Shown: in pieces, positions 9,656 to 19,529 of the stretch | Numbering within the stretch: the stretch's first letter is position 1 | Layout of the letters: every line of letters begins with the position of its first letter | NCBI RefSeq assembly: GCF_008107695.1 | Contig: NZ_VIRG01000070.1 | Span: 372,001 to 436,000 of the forward strand | Origin: Stappia sp. BW2 | Lineage (GTDB): Bacteria > Pseudomonadota > Alphaproteobacteria > Rhizobiales > Stappiaceae | Reading direction: 5' to 3' | Length of the DNA: 64,000 nucleotides | Notes under the pieces: generated by a model | Database searches by the model: none | What the model was told of the DNA's origin: nothing | Seen by the model: the letters and a program-made list of their open reading frames with translations, nothing else | Translations under genes and position numbers: made by a program

Positions 9656-11320
9656 TTAGTGGTGCTCTTCTTCGTTGGCCTTGATCAAGGCCGCGTTGAA
9701 GTGATTGAGCGCCCGCACGTGGCGCGCCACGCCGATGATCCGCGTCGCATCCTTGCTGCTGACGACAGGAAGCTGCGCTTCGCCGCTGGAATCGAAGCTT
9801 TTCAACGCGCTTTCAAGCGAGTCGGTGTCATGCAGATAGGCGCCGTCCTCGCCCGGCCGGAACACCCGGTCCTGTTCGTTGGCGGGGGGAGGGCCCATGA
9901 AGTCCTTCACCTTCACCGTTTCGCTCAAAAAGCGGTGAATGCCATCGTTCACGAAGTACCCGCGCAGTCCGAGCAGCCAATGGAAATAGGATTTCCCGTG
10001 GACCGCCTGGGTCAGGCCAGTTGCGATCGAAACAGTCAGTAGCAGGGCGATGGACAGCGTGTAACCACCGGTCAGCTCGAACACGATCATAGTCGTTGAA
10101 AAGGGCGCCCCGAGAACGGCGGCGGCAACGGCTCCCATGCCCAGAATGGCGTAAAGGCCTTCGCTTGAAGCCAGTTCGGGAAAGACAGAGGCGGCGATCA
10201 GTCCGAAGGCCCCTCCGGTCATCGCCCCGATATAGAGCGACGGTGAAAAGATGCCGCCGCCAAAGCGGGACGCGAGCGTTATCGCGGTGGCCGCTGTTTT
10301 GGCAACGAGCAACACCAGTAGCATCGCCAGCGGGATTTGATCCTTCAGCGCAGCATCCGTGGTTTCATAGCCAACGCCGAGAACATCGGGAAAGACCAGT
10401 GCAATCAACCCGACCACGAAGCCTCCGATAACAGGTCTCAGCCAGACGGGTATCGAGATGTTCCGCGCGAACCAGTCCGTTCCGATCAATGCGAACTGGA
10501 ACAGGATCGCCACCAGGGCAGAGACAAGGCCGAGCAGGGCGAACGCCGGAAATTCCCAATAGGAGGTGATCTGGTGTCCTGGGATCACGAAAGCGGCGAC
10601 ATCACCGAACCAGAGCCGCGAAAACACGGTGCCTGTGACGGCCGCAATCGCGATAGGCGAAATCGCCGACATGGCATAGTGGCCGAGAATGACCTCATGG
10701 GCGAACAGAACCCCTGCGATGGGCGCGTTGAAGGATGCCGAGACCGCACTGGCAACACCGCAAGCCAGCAGAATGCGGTGCGCGGATTCGGGAAGCTGAA
10801 ACAGGCGGCCGACCGACGCCCCGATGGTCGCGCCCAGATGGACGACGGGGCCTTCGCGCCCGGCACTGGCACCGAAGCCGAGCGACAACGCGGTGATCAG
10901 GGCAGATGAAATGCCTGGCCAGAACGGCAGTCCGCGCCCCCCCTTCACCCGGGCCTCGATCACATCCGAGACACTGAAAGTTCTCTGCATCGGCTGCATG
11001 TACTGAAGCAGTAGACCAACCAGCAGTCCGCCGATGGTGGGGCCGGCGACAATCACGTACCAAGGCAGGGTTGCGGCAGCGCTGACGACATGTTCCGTCG
11101 CGGTGCCGAGCCAGGGCACCTGCACGAGACTGATGATCTCGCGAAAGATAATGGCCGCCCAGGAAACGAAGGTGCCAATCAGAAGGGCCAGTAGCCAGAC
11201 GATATGGCTTTTCTGACGCAGAAATTCTCTGATGTTGAGCCAGATGCCTGCGAAAAGCCTGACGATGCCGGAACGAATGGCAGGAACGAGCCTAAAGAAA
11301 AAGTTCAATCGATCTGGCAT
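9656..11320 (-). CDS. ClC-family chloride channel/antiporter (copy 1, minus strand)
   Basis: Integral inner-membrane chloride transporter of the ClC family. Roughly ten hydrophobic segments are visible, with the diagnostic GREGPVVHLGA containing the gating glutamate, ASRFGGGIFSPSLYIGAM for the later selectivity loop, and MGAVAAAVLGAPFSTTMIVFELTGGY. A short C-terminal cytoplasmic region (LESALKSFDSSGEAQLPVV) looks like part of a CBS domain. The frame extends to a GTG at 11365; I prefer the ATG at 11320 (MPDRLNFFF), the first residue of a plausible N-terminus. It is divergent from a second ClC gene. Confidence 0.9.
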   Translation of the reverse strand: MPDRLNFFFRLVPAIRSGIVRLFAGIWLNIREFLRQKSHIVWLLALLIGTFVSWAAIIFREIISLVQVPWLGTATEHVVSAAATLPWYVIVAGPTIGGLLVGLLLQYMQPMQRTFSVSDVIEARVKGGRGLPFWPGISSALITALSLGFGASAGREGPVVHLGATIGASVGRLFQLPESAHRILLACGVASAVSASFNAPIAGVLFAHEVILGHYAMSAISPIAIAAVTGTVFSRLWFGDVAAFVIPGHQITSYWEFPAFALLGLVSALVAILFQFALIGTDWFARNISIPVWLRPVIGGFVVGLIALVFPDVLGVGYETTDAALKDQIPLAMLLVLLVAKTAATAITLASRFGGGIFSPSLYIGAMTGGAFGLIAASVFPELASSEGLYAILGMGAVAAAVLGAPFSTTMIVFELTGGYTLSIALLLTVSIATGLTQAVHGKSYFHWLLGLRGYFVNDGIHRFLSETVKVKDFMGPPPANEQDRVFRPGEDGAYLHDTDSLESALKSFDSSGEAQLPVVSSKDATRIIGVARHVRALNHFNAALIKANEEEHH

Positions 11321-11568
11321 TTGGTCGGCGGCACTCACCTGGAAACAAGAGCCAATCTGGCACACGCGCCCATATTAAGGACGAACAGCTTTACTTCATC
11401 GACAAAATCAAAAAAAAAGCGCTTGTCCCTTGATTTTCATGTGTTCAGGTTTAAGGAGGGGACGTCGAAGCCTTGAGCCAAGTTGCCGTTGCGGTCGCCG
11501 AGACCGGTTGTCAGGGGCTTCGGCAATCGCCATAGTTTGCCCTTTCAGCCAAAAAGTGTTGGCCTGCC

Positions 11569-13383
11569 ATGTCCGTTGTTGAACCGTCCGATACCCAGTC
11601 ACTGCCCGGTGATGGGGCTCCCGACGAGATAAAAGAACGCGTTTTTTCTGTTCCGTTGCTGTGTCTTGTTGCGTTCTTCATAGGGATCGTTGCAGCCGCC
11701 GGAGCGGTGTTCTTCCGATATCTTATCTCGATCGTTCACAACCTTTTCTATTACGGAAAATTTTCGACCGTTTACGACGCAAACCAGTTCGCGGAAGCCA
11801 GCCCGCTTGGTGCCCTGGTCATTCTTGTGCCTGTCATCGGCGGCCTGATCGTGGTTTTTCTGGTGCGGACCTTCGCGCCCGAAGCCAAGGGCCATGGTGT
11901 GCCGGAGGTCATGTTCGCGATCTACCACAAGAAGGGCGACGTGCGCGGCGTTGTGGCACTGGTCAAGTCCTTCGCGTCTGCGATTTCCATTGGCACAGGC
12001 GCCTCTGTCGGCCGTGAGGGCCCCATCATCCAGATCGGCGCTTCTTTCGGCTCGACAATCGCCAGGGCCCTGCATCTGCCCAGATGGCAGAAAATCACGC
12101 TGCTGTCGGCGGGCGCCGGGGCAGGGATTGCGGCCACTTTCAACACGCCGCTGGGCGGTGTGCTCTTTGCGGTCGAGATGCTCTTGCCTGAGGTCAGCAA
12201 CCGGACTTTCCTGCCGGTGGTTGTTGCCACCGCAACGGCGACCTATGCCGGCCGCATTGCCTTTGGTCTCGACCCTGCCTTTATCGTTCCGATCTCGGCG
12301 GAAAAGGCGATCGAAGCCATCGACCCGATCCAACTTGGCGCCTATGCGCTGCTTGGCGTGCTGGCGGGCATCGCCTCCTGGGCTTTCATCCGCACGCTTG
12401 CCTGGTGCGAGGATGTGTTCCCCCAGCTTCCGGGCAATGATTACACCCAGAACATCATCGGCATGCTGATGATCGGCACGCTGAGCTATGCTCTGATGCT
12501 GACCACCGGTCATTACCACACGGCCGGTGTCGGCTATGCGACGATCCAGGATATCCTCAACTCGACGCCGTATACGCTTGTTCTGCTGGCTGTTCTGTTC
12601 ATCGCGAAGATCATCGCGACATCGATCAGCCTTGGCGCAGGGGCGTCGGGCGGTGTGTTCTCGCCCTCGCTGTTCATCGGCGCGACGCTGGGCGGCATGG
12701 TCGGTGTCCTGTGTTCTCACCTCTTCCCGGACAGCGGGTTCACACCTGTGGAATTTGCCCTTGTGGGCATGGGGGCTCTTGTGGGCGGCGCGACCGGGGC
12801 GTCGATGACCGCCATCGTGATGATCTTCGAGATGACCCGCGACTACAACGTCATCGTGCCGCTGGTTCTGGCGGTCGCGATTGCGGTTGGTATGCGGCGC
12901 TGGCTCATCACGGACAACATCTACACCGTCAAACTGCGCCATCGTGGCAAACCGATCCCTCAGAATCGGCACACCAACATGTATCTGGTGCAGCCGATCA
13001 AAGAAGTGATGGCGAAGAACTTCGTGATCCTGCCGCTCGATACGCCGATCCAGGAAGCCATTTCCGCGGTGAGCGCCGATGGAGCTTCCCACATCATCGC
13101 GTCCGATGGGGCTCGTATCGCCGGTTTCGTGCGCCTCGGCACAATTCCGTATCAAGCCGACCGTATTGCCGGGCAGACACTGCGCGCAGTCCTCTCGAGC
13201 GACTTCGTGGTTGCCCCGGCTACGAATATCATGAACTCGGTGATTACCCGCATGAACAACCGCAACCGCAGCTGCGCGATCATCGTCTCCGGCGACGGCC
13301 GCATTCCGCGCCCGGACGATGTGGTCGGTGTCGTCGATTCCAAGGAAATTGCCGGCGTGGTTGTCTCCAACCACTACGGCTGA
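11569..13383 (+). CDS. ClC-family chloride channel/antiporter with C-terminal CBS pair (copy 2)
   Basis: A 604-residue ClC protein. Membrane segments start at about residue 23 (VPLLCLVAFFIGIVAAAGAV). The gating motif is GREGPIIQIGASFGS, and GAGASGGVFSPSLFIGATLG is the conserved chloride-binding loop. The last 130 or so residues hold a CBS pair (VMAKNFVILPLDTPIQEAIS, then ASDGARIAGFVRLG), which in this family binds nucleotides and modulates gating. Compared with copy 1 it keeps GHGVPEVM, close to the GxGIP selectivity motif. A terminator follows at 13404-13442. Confidence 0.93.
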   Translation: MSVVEPSDTQSLPGDGAPDEIKERVFSVPLLCLVAFFIGIVAAAGAVFFRYLISIVHNLFYYGKFSTVYDANQFAEASPLGALVILVPVIGGLIVVFLVRTFAPEAKGHGVPEVMFAIYHKKGDVRGVVALVKSFASAISIGTGASVGREGPIIQIGASFGSTIARALHLPRWQKITLLSAGAGAGIAATFNTPLGGVLFAVEMLLPEVSNRTFLPVVVATATATYAGRIAFGLDPAFIVPISAEKAIEAIDPIQLGAYALLGVLAGIASWAFIRTLAWCEDVFPQLPGNDYTQNIIGMLMIGTLSYALMLTTGHYHTAGVGYATIQDILNSTPYTLVLLAVLFIAKIIATSISLGAGASGGVFSPSLFIGATLGGMVGVLCSHLFPDSGFTPVEFALVGMGALVGGATGASMTAIVMIFEMTRDYNVIVPLVLAVAIAVGMRRWLITDNIYTVKLRHRGKPIPQNRHTNMYLVQPIKEVMAKNFVILPLDTPIQEAISAVSADGASHIIASDGARIAGFVRLGTIPYQADRIAGQTLRAVLSSDFVVAPATNIMNSVITRMNNRNRSCAIIVSGDGRIPRPDDVVGVVDSKEIAGVVVSNHYG

Positions 13384-13403
13384 GACAGTCGGCCAAGATG
13401 TCA

Positions 13404-13442
13404 GCCCGTGGAGCGGTGTTCCGTTCCACGGGCCTTTTTTTG
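13404..13442 (+). terminator. Rho-independent terminator after ClC gene
   Basis: Stem GCCCGTGGA...TCCACGGGC followed by CTTTTTTT, 20 bases after the ClC stop codon. Confidence 0.9.
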
Positions 13443-13458
13443 TTCGCGGATCAATGGC

Positions 13459-13947
13459 TCAAGGCTTTTTGCGGATCTCGATGTGGCGCCCGGCGCGTTC
13501 CGGGCGCGGCAATGAACGATGAGCTTCAGACAAGGCCGTCAAATTGGCCGTAATATCCTCCGGCCAGGGGGCAACCTTGCGGGCTTTCATGTCGACATGA
13601 AGACTGAGCTGCTCGGAGGTCGCCGACAGCCAGCCTTCTTCCGCATGGCGCAGTTCCTGATAGAAGTGGGCGCGCTTGGCGTCGAAGTCGACAAGCTGAA
13701 GTGTCGCGATCACCGGCATGCCGGCGCTGAGTTCGCGCACATAGCAGACGTGCACTTCCGCGGTGAAATACGATGCGTCGCGGGTCTTCACATAGTCGGG
13801 ACCAAGGCCGAGGCGCAGAAAGACCTCGTCGACGGCAGTATCGAACAGAACGTTGTAATAGGCCATGTTCAGGTGGCCGTTGTAATCGATCCAGTCCTCC
13901 TTGACCGTCATGATTTCGCTTTCCACCGGCTTTGCGTCCCAAGTCAC
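13459..13947 (-). CDS. Hotdog-fold acyl-CoA thioesterase
   Basis: A 162-residue single hotdog domain of the 4-hydroxybenzoyl-CoA thioesterase type (EDWIDYNGHLNMAYYNVLFD contains the catalytic-loop signature DYNGHLN). It hydrolyses an acyl-CoA in the cytoplasm. Related proteins in alphaproteobacteria occur with carnitine or betaine catabolism, but nothing around this gene supports that role here. An upstream ATG exists at 13998, but GTG at 13947 has AAGGAGG nine bases in front, so I choose GTG. It converges on the ClC gene and is divergent from the FAD oxidase. Confidence 0.82.
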   Translation of the reverse strand: MTWDAKPVESEIMTVKEDWIDYNGHLNMAYYNVLFDTAVDEVFLRLGLGPDYVKTRDASYFTAEVHVCYVRELSAGMPVIATLQLVDFDAKRAHFYQELRHAEEGWLSATSEQLSLHVDMKARKVAPWPEDITANLTALSEAHRSLPRPERAGRHIEIRKKP

Positions 13948-14080
13948 CTTTCCAATCCTCCTTGCGCCATTGTGTCCAACCCTGCGAGAAATGCCCATTA
14001 GGCTTTGACCTTTCGGGCCGGGGCTAACATATTCGGTTTTTTACCGCGCAGACAAAAGCGCGGCCCCAGGAGGAAAGAAA

Positions 14081-15505
14081 ATGCCGGAACTGGCAAATGC
14101 GACCAATGAAGCGCAAGCTCTTGAAAAGAATAGCGGGATTGGCGCTGCCATCGAGAAGCTGACGGAGCTGTTCAAGGACCGTTGTTCCACATCCAGGGCC
14201 TTGCGGGAACAGCATGCCCACACCACTACCTGGCTGAAGAATCAGCCGCCAGACGCTGTCGTTTTCGTGGAGACGACCGAGGAAGTCGCCGAAGCGGTAA
14301 AGATCTGCGCTGCCTACAAGGTGCCGATGATCGCCTTCGGAACAGGATCATCGCTTGAAGGTCACGTGAATGCGCCGTTTGGCGGTATTTCAATCGATCT
14401 GTCACGCATGAACAACGTTCTGGAAGTCAACGCACAGGATCTCGACTGCCGTGTCGAGGCCGGGGTGACGCGCAAACAGCTCAACAGTTTCATTCGCGAC
14501 ACCGGCCTGTTCTTCCCGATTGATCCGGGTGCGGATGCAAGCATTGGCGGCATGGCGGCCACGCGTGCGTCGGGCACCAATGCGGTTCGCTACGGCACGA
14601 TGAAGGACGCTGTTCTCGGTCTTACCGTTGTGACGGCGGACGGACGCATCATCAAGACGGGCGGCAGAGCGAAAAAGTCTTCGGCCGGCTATGATCTGAC
14701 CCGGTTGTTTGTCGGCTCGGAAGGCACGCTTGGCATCATCACGGAGCTGACCATGCGCCTTAATGGACAGCCGGAGGCCATTTCCGGCGGTGTCTGCCCG
14801 TTCCCGGATGTCGCGTCGGCCTGCAACGCGGTGATCATGACCATCCAGATGGGGCTGCCTGTTGCCCGTATCGAACTCCTGGACGAAGTTCAGGTGCGCG
14901 GCTGCAACACCTATTCCAAGCTGGATCTGCCTGAAACGCCGACGCTTTTCCTGGAGTTTCATGGGTCTGAGGCTGGCGTTCAGGAGCAGTCCGAGACCTT
15001 TTCCGCCATCGCCGAAGAATTTGGCGGCGGGCCGTTCAAATGGGCGACGGGTGCTGAGGAACGGACGAAACTGTGGGCCGCACGCCATGACGCCTATTGG
15101 GCCGGCAAGTCGCTGAAGCCCGACGCGAGCATCATGGTAACGGACGTCTGCGTGCCGATTTCGCGCCTTGCCGACTGCGTCGCGGCCACGGCCGAGGACA
15201 TCCGCAACGAAGGCTTGCTGGCGCCAATCGTCGGCCATGTCGGCGACGGCAACTTCCACGTCCAGATCCTTGTCGATCTGGAGGACCCGGACGAAAAGCA
15301 GCGGACAGAGGACTTTGTCGCACGGCTTTCACTGAGGGCGATCGACATGGGCGGCACCTGCACCGGCGAACATGGGGTCGGCCAGGGCAAGCAGAAATAC
15401 ATGGCCAGGGAACATGGCGAAGCGCTTGAGGTTATGCGCTCTGTCAAACAGGCGCTCGATCCTCACAATTTGATGAATCCCGGCAAGATCCTGCCGCAGT
15501 CATGA
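14081..15505 (+). CDS. FAD-linked oxidase, D-lactate dehydrogenase (cytochrome)/GlcD type
   Basis: A flavoprotein of the FAD-binding PCMH family with a C-terminal FAD-oxidase domain, 474 residues. It most likely oxidises D-lactate or a related 2-hydroxy acid and passes electrons to cytochrome or quinone. The FAD site is visible as IAFGTGSSLEGHVNA and PGADASIGGMAATRASGTNAV. The C-terminal domain carries GHVGDGNFHVQI and GGTCTGEHGVGQGKQKYM, which bind the substrate carboxylate and metal in this family. There are no iron-sulphur motifs, so the partner GlcF is not fused and is not next door. The ATG at 14081 has AGGAGGAAAGAAA directly before it. Naming between dld and glcD is not resolved. Confidence 0.88.
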   Translation: MPELANATNEAQALEKNSGIGAAIEKLTELFKDRCSTSRALREQHAHTTTWLKNQPPDAVVFVETTEEVAEAVKICAAYKVPMIAFGTGSSLEGHVNAPFGGISIDLSRMNNVLEVNAQDLDCRVEAGVTRKQLNSFIRDTGLFFPIDPGADASIGGMAATRASGTNAVRYGTMKDAVLGLTVVTADGRIIKTGGRAKKSSAGYDLTRLFVGSEGTLGIITELTMRLNGQPEAISGGVCPFPDVASACNAVIMTIQMGLPVARIELLDEVQVRGCNTYSKLDLPETPTLFLEFHGSEAGVQEQSETFSAIAEEFGGGPFKWATGAEERTKLWAARHDAYWAGKSLKPDASIMVTDVCVPISRLADCVAATAEDIRNEGLLAPIVGHVGDGNFHVQILVDLEDPDEKQRTEDFVARLSLRAIDMGGTCTGEHGVGQGKQKYMAREHGEALEVMRSVKQALDPHNLMNPGKILPQS

Positions 15506-15653
15506 TATTGTATCGAATCAGTTCAATAGGTTCGTTTTGCTTCGCCGGACGACGCGCTGCTGCGGTCCGGCTGGCGCCGGCAATCCTGTGTTTGCACTGC
15601 AGCAGGGATCGGCTACATCTATCCGGTACGATATCCGGTGACTTTGGAGAACA

Positions 15654-15668
15654 AGGAGACAAGGCCTG
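15654..15668 (+). promoter_or_regulatory. Ribosome binding site deciding a CTG start for the AsmA gene
   Basis: AGGAGA is followed after six bases by CTG AAC TCC. The TTG start commonly chosen by gene callers would be 27 bases from this site, too far to be served by it. Confidence 0.65.
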
Positions 15669-18600
15669 AACTCCGTCTACATCACGTTGGGTGTAACAGT
15701 CATTCTGGTGCTGGTGGCAGCGCTGGTCGGGCCGTTCTTTATCGACTGGACCGTTTACCGCTCGACTTTCGAAAGCTATGCGGAACGCGCGCTCGGGCAT
15801 AAGGTGACTGTGCTGGGCGAGGCGGATCTGCGGCTTCTGCCTGCTCCGTCCATCAGTTTCTCCGACGTTCGCGTCGGCGGTGCGGAAGACCCGCTGCTGG
15901 TTGTGTCGCGGTTCGATATGCGTATCGAACTTCCGTCCCTTCTGAAGGGCGAGATTCGCGTTCTGGATATGGAACTCGACCGCCCGCATCTGGCGCTTTC
16001 GCTGGATGAGCAGGGCCGTCTGGACTGGCTGACCGCCATGACCTCAAACGGGGCCATCTCCAAACTGGCACCAGACGATCTGTCTTTCGAAAACGTCACG
16101 ATCCGCGACGGCGCATTGACGATTGTCGATGCGCGGTCCGGGGAGATCAACAGGATCGATAACGGCAACCTTGTCGTCTCCGCACGGTCGCTTGCCGGGC
16201 CGTTCCGGGGTGCTGGAAGCCTCACGCTGAACGGAACGCCCTATACGGTCAGTCTGGCGACAGGTCGCGCTCAGGAAGATGCCGGACTGCGCGTGAAAGG
16301 CGACGTGACGCCAACCGACCGGCCTGTCAGTTTCTCCTTCGATGGCCACCTTCAGGTGGCCGATGCAGCCCCGGTCTTCGATGGCCGGTTCAACATCGCC
16401 TCGGTCGCGCTGGAAGAAAACGATCCGAACACGTGGCAGGCGGAAGGGCAGTTCACTGCCGATATCGCCGAGGTCGCCGTTCCTGAATTCGAATTCCGCT
16501 ACGGACCTGAAGACCGGCGTTTGAGCATGACCGGCAATGCGGATCTGCTTTACGCAGGCGACAAACGGTTCGAGATCCGCGCGAAGTCGAAGCAGGTTGA
16601 TCTGGACAGGTTGCTTGGTGGCGGGCCTCAGTCGCCAGTCGATATCAACGAGGCGGCAAAGCGGCTGATCGCGGCCCTTCGCGTCGTTCCGTTGCCGTCC
16701 ATCGACGGCGCCATTTCCATGGACGTTCCGGCGCTGGTGGCCGGTGGCGGCATCATTCAGAATGTTCGTCTGGATCTTGAAACCACGCTGGGCGGCTGGC
16801 GCGTTGCGCGCCTTGCCGGACGCCTGCCGGGCCGCACGATGGTTGCAACCCAGGGCGATCTCGGTCTGGAGCCGTCTCTGACCTATCGCGGTGCGGTGTC
16901 GATCAACTCCGAGCAGCCAGGATCGCTGCTGAGTTGGTGGCGGAAGAAGGACAGTGGTGCCGGCACAATCGAGCCGGTGACCCTGGAAGGCCGCCTGAAC
17001 CTGGTGCAAGACGGAGCGGCTCTGGACAATCTGCGGCTGACCATTGCCGGGTCCGAAGCCCGTGGCGGTCTGGCTTACCGTATTCCTCGAAGCGGCAACT
17101 CGGAATTCTCTCTGTCTCTGGAGGCTGACCGGCTCGATCTGGACCAGATCGAAAACATGGCTGCGCTGCTTCACCCCCAGGCGGGGGCGGCGGGTGACCC
17201 GCAAGATCCCAAGGGTCTCGACGTTTCCCTGCGTCTGCGTGCCAAACAGGTGGTGGCGCGCGGTGTCGAAGGCAAAGGTCTGGCGCTGGAAGCGGAATAT
17301 TCGGACGGCGGCGTCCGGATCGACAGGCTGTTTGCGGACGATCTCGCAGGCGCCCGGCTCGATGTCTCCGGCGATATCCGCAATCTTTTTTCTGCCCCTG
17401 AGGGGGCAGTCTCGGGAACGCTCGATGCCCGCGATCTGAGCGGCCTTGTGGCGCTGGCGGGGGGACTGTTTCCGGAAACCGTGTTCGCAGAGCGGCTGGA
17501 GCGTGCAGCCGCAAGTCTGGTGCCTGCCAAGTTCGATGCGGAGTTGAAGGCTGCCGCAGCGGGCGAGACAACAGACATGACGCTGCGCCTCGATGGCAGC
17601 GCGGGCGGGGCGGACACTGAAATCAATGCGGAACTCAAGGGGCGTGTCGATCAGTGGCACGATGCGGAAATTGCTGTTGGCGTCGAGTTGAACGGTCCGG
17701 ACGGCGGCAGACTTCTGCAGCAGCTCGGTTTCGACGTCATTCCGCTGGAAGCTGCCGGCAGTGGCCATCTGGCGCTGAATGTTGCCGGCATTCCGGCCAA
17801 GGGCCTGACGACGCATCTTGCCACCGAAATCGGCGCATCAAAGGTCGACGCCACGGGCACCGTAACCCTGAAAAAGGATGAGGCGCCGGAATACCTGATG
17901 TCCGTGAATGCGGAGACCGCCGACCTTGGGCCGCTGGCCTTGATGGCCGGGCGGGTTCTGCCGATCATGAGCGGCACGATCCCGGCTGCGCTTTCGGTGG
18001 ATCTGGAAGGTGTCGGCAGCTCACTGGCTGTCAGCAGGGCCGAAGGGGCGCTCGGGTCCACGTCCTTCGAGGGACGTCTTGAAGGCGACCTTGAACCGGC
18101 TCAGGGAGAACGCAACAGACGTTTTTCCGGCGAGATGATGGTGTCCGAGGCCGATCTGCGCACCATGACGGAACTCGTGCTTGGCCCGGACCAGTGGTTC
18201 TCGGCCGGCGATGGTTCCAGTATGTGGCCGACGACCCCGTTTGGCTCGCCGCTTCTGGATGGTCTTGACCTGACAGTGCAGCTCAAGGCAGACAGACTGC
18301 TGCTGGACGAGGAAACGGCAATCACCAGTCCCAGTGCCGAGCTTCGGCTGTCACCGAGCCTGTTCCGTCTGGACGGGCTGCACGGAGCCTTTGCCGGTGG
18401 CCAGCTTGACGGCAGTCTCTCGATCCGCCGAACGGAAGCTGAGGCAGCGGCCTCCGGCCGGGTCAAACTCGACAATGCCGACCTGAGGCAGGTGTCGTGG
18501 CGGCCGGACAACAGGGCGGTCGCCTCCGGAACGCTCGACCTTTTCCTGGAGTTCGAAGGGGCTGGGCGGTCGATTTCGGCGATCGTGAGCGGCCTCACCG

Positions 18601-19529
18601 GCGGTGGCACGTTCTCGATGGAAAACGGCGACTTCCGGGGCCTCAATCCGCAGGCCTTTCCGCTGGTGACCCGCGCTGTGGACGCGGGGCTGGACCTTCA
18701 GGACGACAAGATCCGCGATGTTTTCGTCAGCCACATGGCTGCGGGCAGCCTGCCGTTCAAGCGCGTTGACGGCACGTTGACAATGGTTGGCGGCCGGTTG
18801 AGTGCGCGCAATGTGGTGGTCGATGCAGAAAAGGCCGAGATTTTTGGCAGTGCCGAAGTGGACCTTGCCAACTACGACCTTGATGCGGATTTCTCCTTGA
18901 AGGTCGATCCGGGCGAGGATGCGGTGACGGGTGCTGAGCCGCAAGTCGGGCTGTTGTTCGAAGGGCCTGTGGAAGCACCGGAGCGCCGTATCGATATCGC
19001 ACCTTTCACCGCCTATCTGACGTTGCGCGCCTTTGAGCGGGAAGTTGAGCGCGTTGAGAAACTGCAGGCGGAAATCCTGGAACGCGACCGTCTTGTGCGG
19101 GAGTTGAAAAACCAGCGAGAAGGCGAGGCCCGCCGGCAGCGTGAAGCGACACGTGCTGCAGAGGAAGAGCAGCTTCAACTGGAGCAGGGGCAGTCCGGAG
19201 ACGGCAGCGAGCCTCAGGCAGATCCGGATAAGCAGGAAAATTCGGCCCTGCCACAGCAAACCGACTCAACGCCGCGCCGGGAAACCCGCGCCGCGCCCCC
19301 GCCAGCTCCAACTCTGGCACCGGCTCCAGCCGTTGCCGCAGCCCCCTTTGCCGATCGCATCCGTACCCTTCTGGAATCCCCGGACCTGGACGATCTGACA
19401 GCGCCGCCAAGTGATGTTCCGGCCGAAAAACCATCAAACGGCCTGCCGCCTCTGGACCCGCCCGTCTCGATTGAGGACCTCCTGACCCGCGACGTCGGCT
19501 CGCCGCTGGTCCTGCCCGGCGCGCAGTGA
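15666..19529 (+). CDS. AsmA-family protein, very long (about 1287 residues)
   Basis: Inner-membrane-anchored periplasmic protein of the AsmA superfamily, linked in other bacteria to outer-membrane assembly and lipid transport. An N-terminal membrane anchor (VTVILVLVAALVGPFFIDW) is followed by the AsmA signature (RSTFESYAERALGHKVTVLG and PSISFSDVRVGG), long beta-rich repeats, and an AsmA C-terminal domain (about residues 950-1110). The last 180 residues are a charged coiled coil (EREVERVEKLQAEILERDR), then proline- and alanine-rich. The first ATG/GTG/TTG-type start in frame is TTG at 15687, but AGGAGA at 15654-15659 lies six bases before an in-frame CTG at 15666 (reading LNSVYITLG), so CTG is the likely start. 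It is monocistronic and ends in a repeat-bearing region. Confidence 0.85.
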   Translation: MNSVYITLGVTVILVLVAALVGPFFIDWTVYRSTFESYAERALGHKVTVLGEADLRLLPAPSISFSDVRVGGAEDPLLVVSRFDMRIELPSLLKGEIRVLDMELDRPHLALSLDEQGRLDWLTAMTSNGAISKLAPDDLSFENVTIRDGALTIVDARSGEINRIDNGNLVVSARSLAGPFRGAGSLTLNGTPYTVSLATGRAQEDAGLRVKGDVTPTDRPVSFSFDGHLQVADAAPVFDGRFNIASVALEENDPNTWQAEGQFTADIAEVAVPEFEFRYGPEDRRLSMTGNADLLYAGDKRFEIRAKSKQVDLDRLLGGGPQSPVDINEAAKRLIAALRVVPLPSIDGAISMDVPALVAGGGIIQNVRLDLETTLGGWRVARLAGRLPGRTMVATQGDLGLEPSLTYRGAVSINSEQPGSLLSWWRKKDSGAGTIEPVTLEGRLNLVQDGAALDNLRLTIAGSEARGGLAYRIPRSGNSEFSLSLEADRLDLDQIENMAALLHPQAGAAGDPQDPKGLDVSLRLRAKQVVARGVEGKGLALEAEYSDGGVRIDRLFADDLAGARLDVSGDIRNLFSAPEGAVSGTLDARDLSGLVALAGGLFPETVFAERLERAAASLVPAKFDAELKAAAAGETTDMTLRLDGSAGGADTEINAELKGRVDQWHDAEIAVGVELNGPDGGRLLQQLGFDVIPLEAAGSGHLALNVAGIPAKGLTTHLATEIGASKVDATGTVTLKKDEAPEYLMSVNAETADLGPLALMAGRVLPIMSGTIPAALSVDLEGVGSSLAVSRAEGALGSTSFEGRLEGDLEPAQGERNRRFSGEMMVSEADLRTMTELVLGPDQWFSAGDGSSMWPTTPFGSPLLDGLDLTVQLKADRLLLDEETAITSPSAELRLSPSLFRLDGLHGAFAGGQLDGSLSIRRTEAEAAASGRVKLDNADLRQVSWRPDNRAVASGTLDLFLEFEGAGRSISAIVSGLTGGGTFSMENGDFRGLNPQAFPLVTRAVDAGLDLQDDKIRDVFVSHMAAGSLPFKRVDGTLTMVGGRLSARNVVVDAEKAEIFGSAEVDLANYDLDADFSLKVDPGEDAVTGAEPQVGLLFEGPVEAPERRIDIAPFTAYLTLRAFEREVERVEKLQAEILERDRLVRELKNQREGEARRQREATRAAEEEQLQLEQGQSGDGSEPQADPDKQENSALPQQTDSTPRRETRAAPPPAPTLAPAPAVAAAPFADRIRTLLESPDLDDLTAPPSDVPAEKPSNGLPPLDPPVSIEDLLTRDVGSPLVLPGAQ

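Noticed and set aside
11599..13374. 591-codon minus-strand frame opposite the second ClC gene
   Set aside because: It mirrors the ClC coding sequence; the peptide is low-complexity R/H/D-rich with no domain.
16044..17816. 590-codon minus-strand frame inside the AsmA gene
   Set aside because: Antisense to a well-supported AsmA protein, no recognisable features and no start site.
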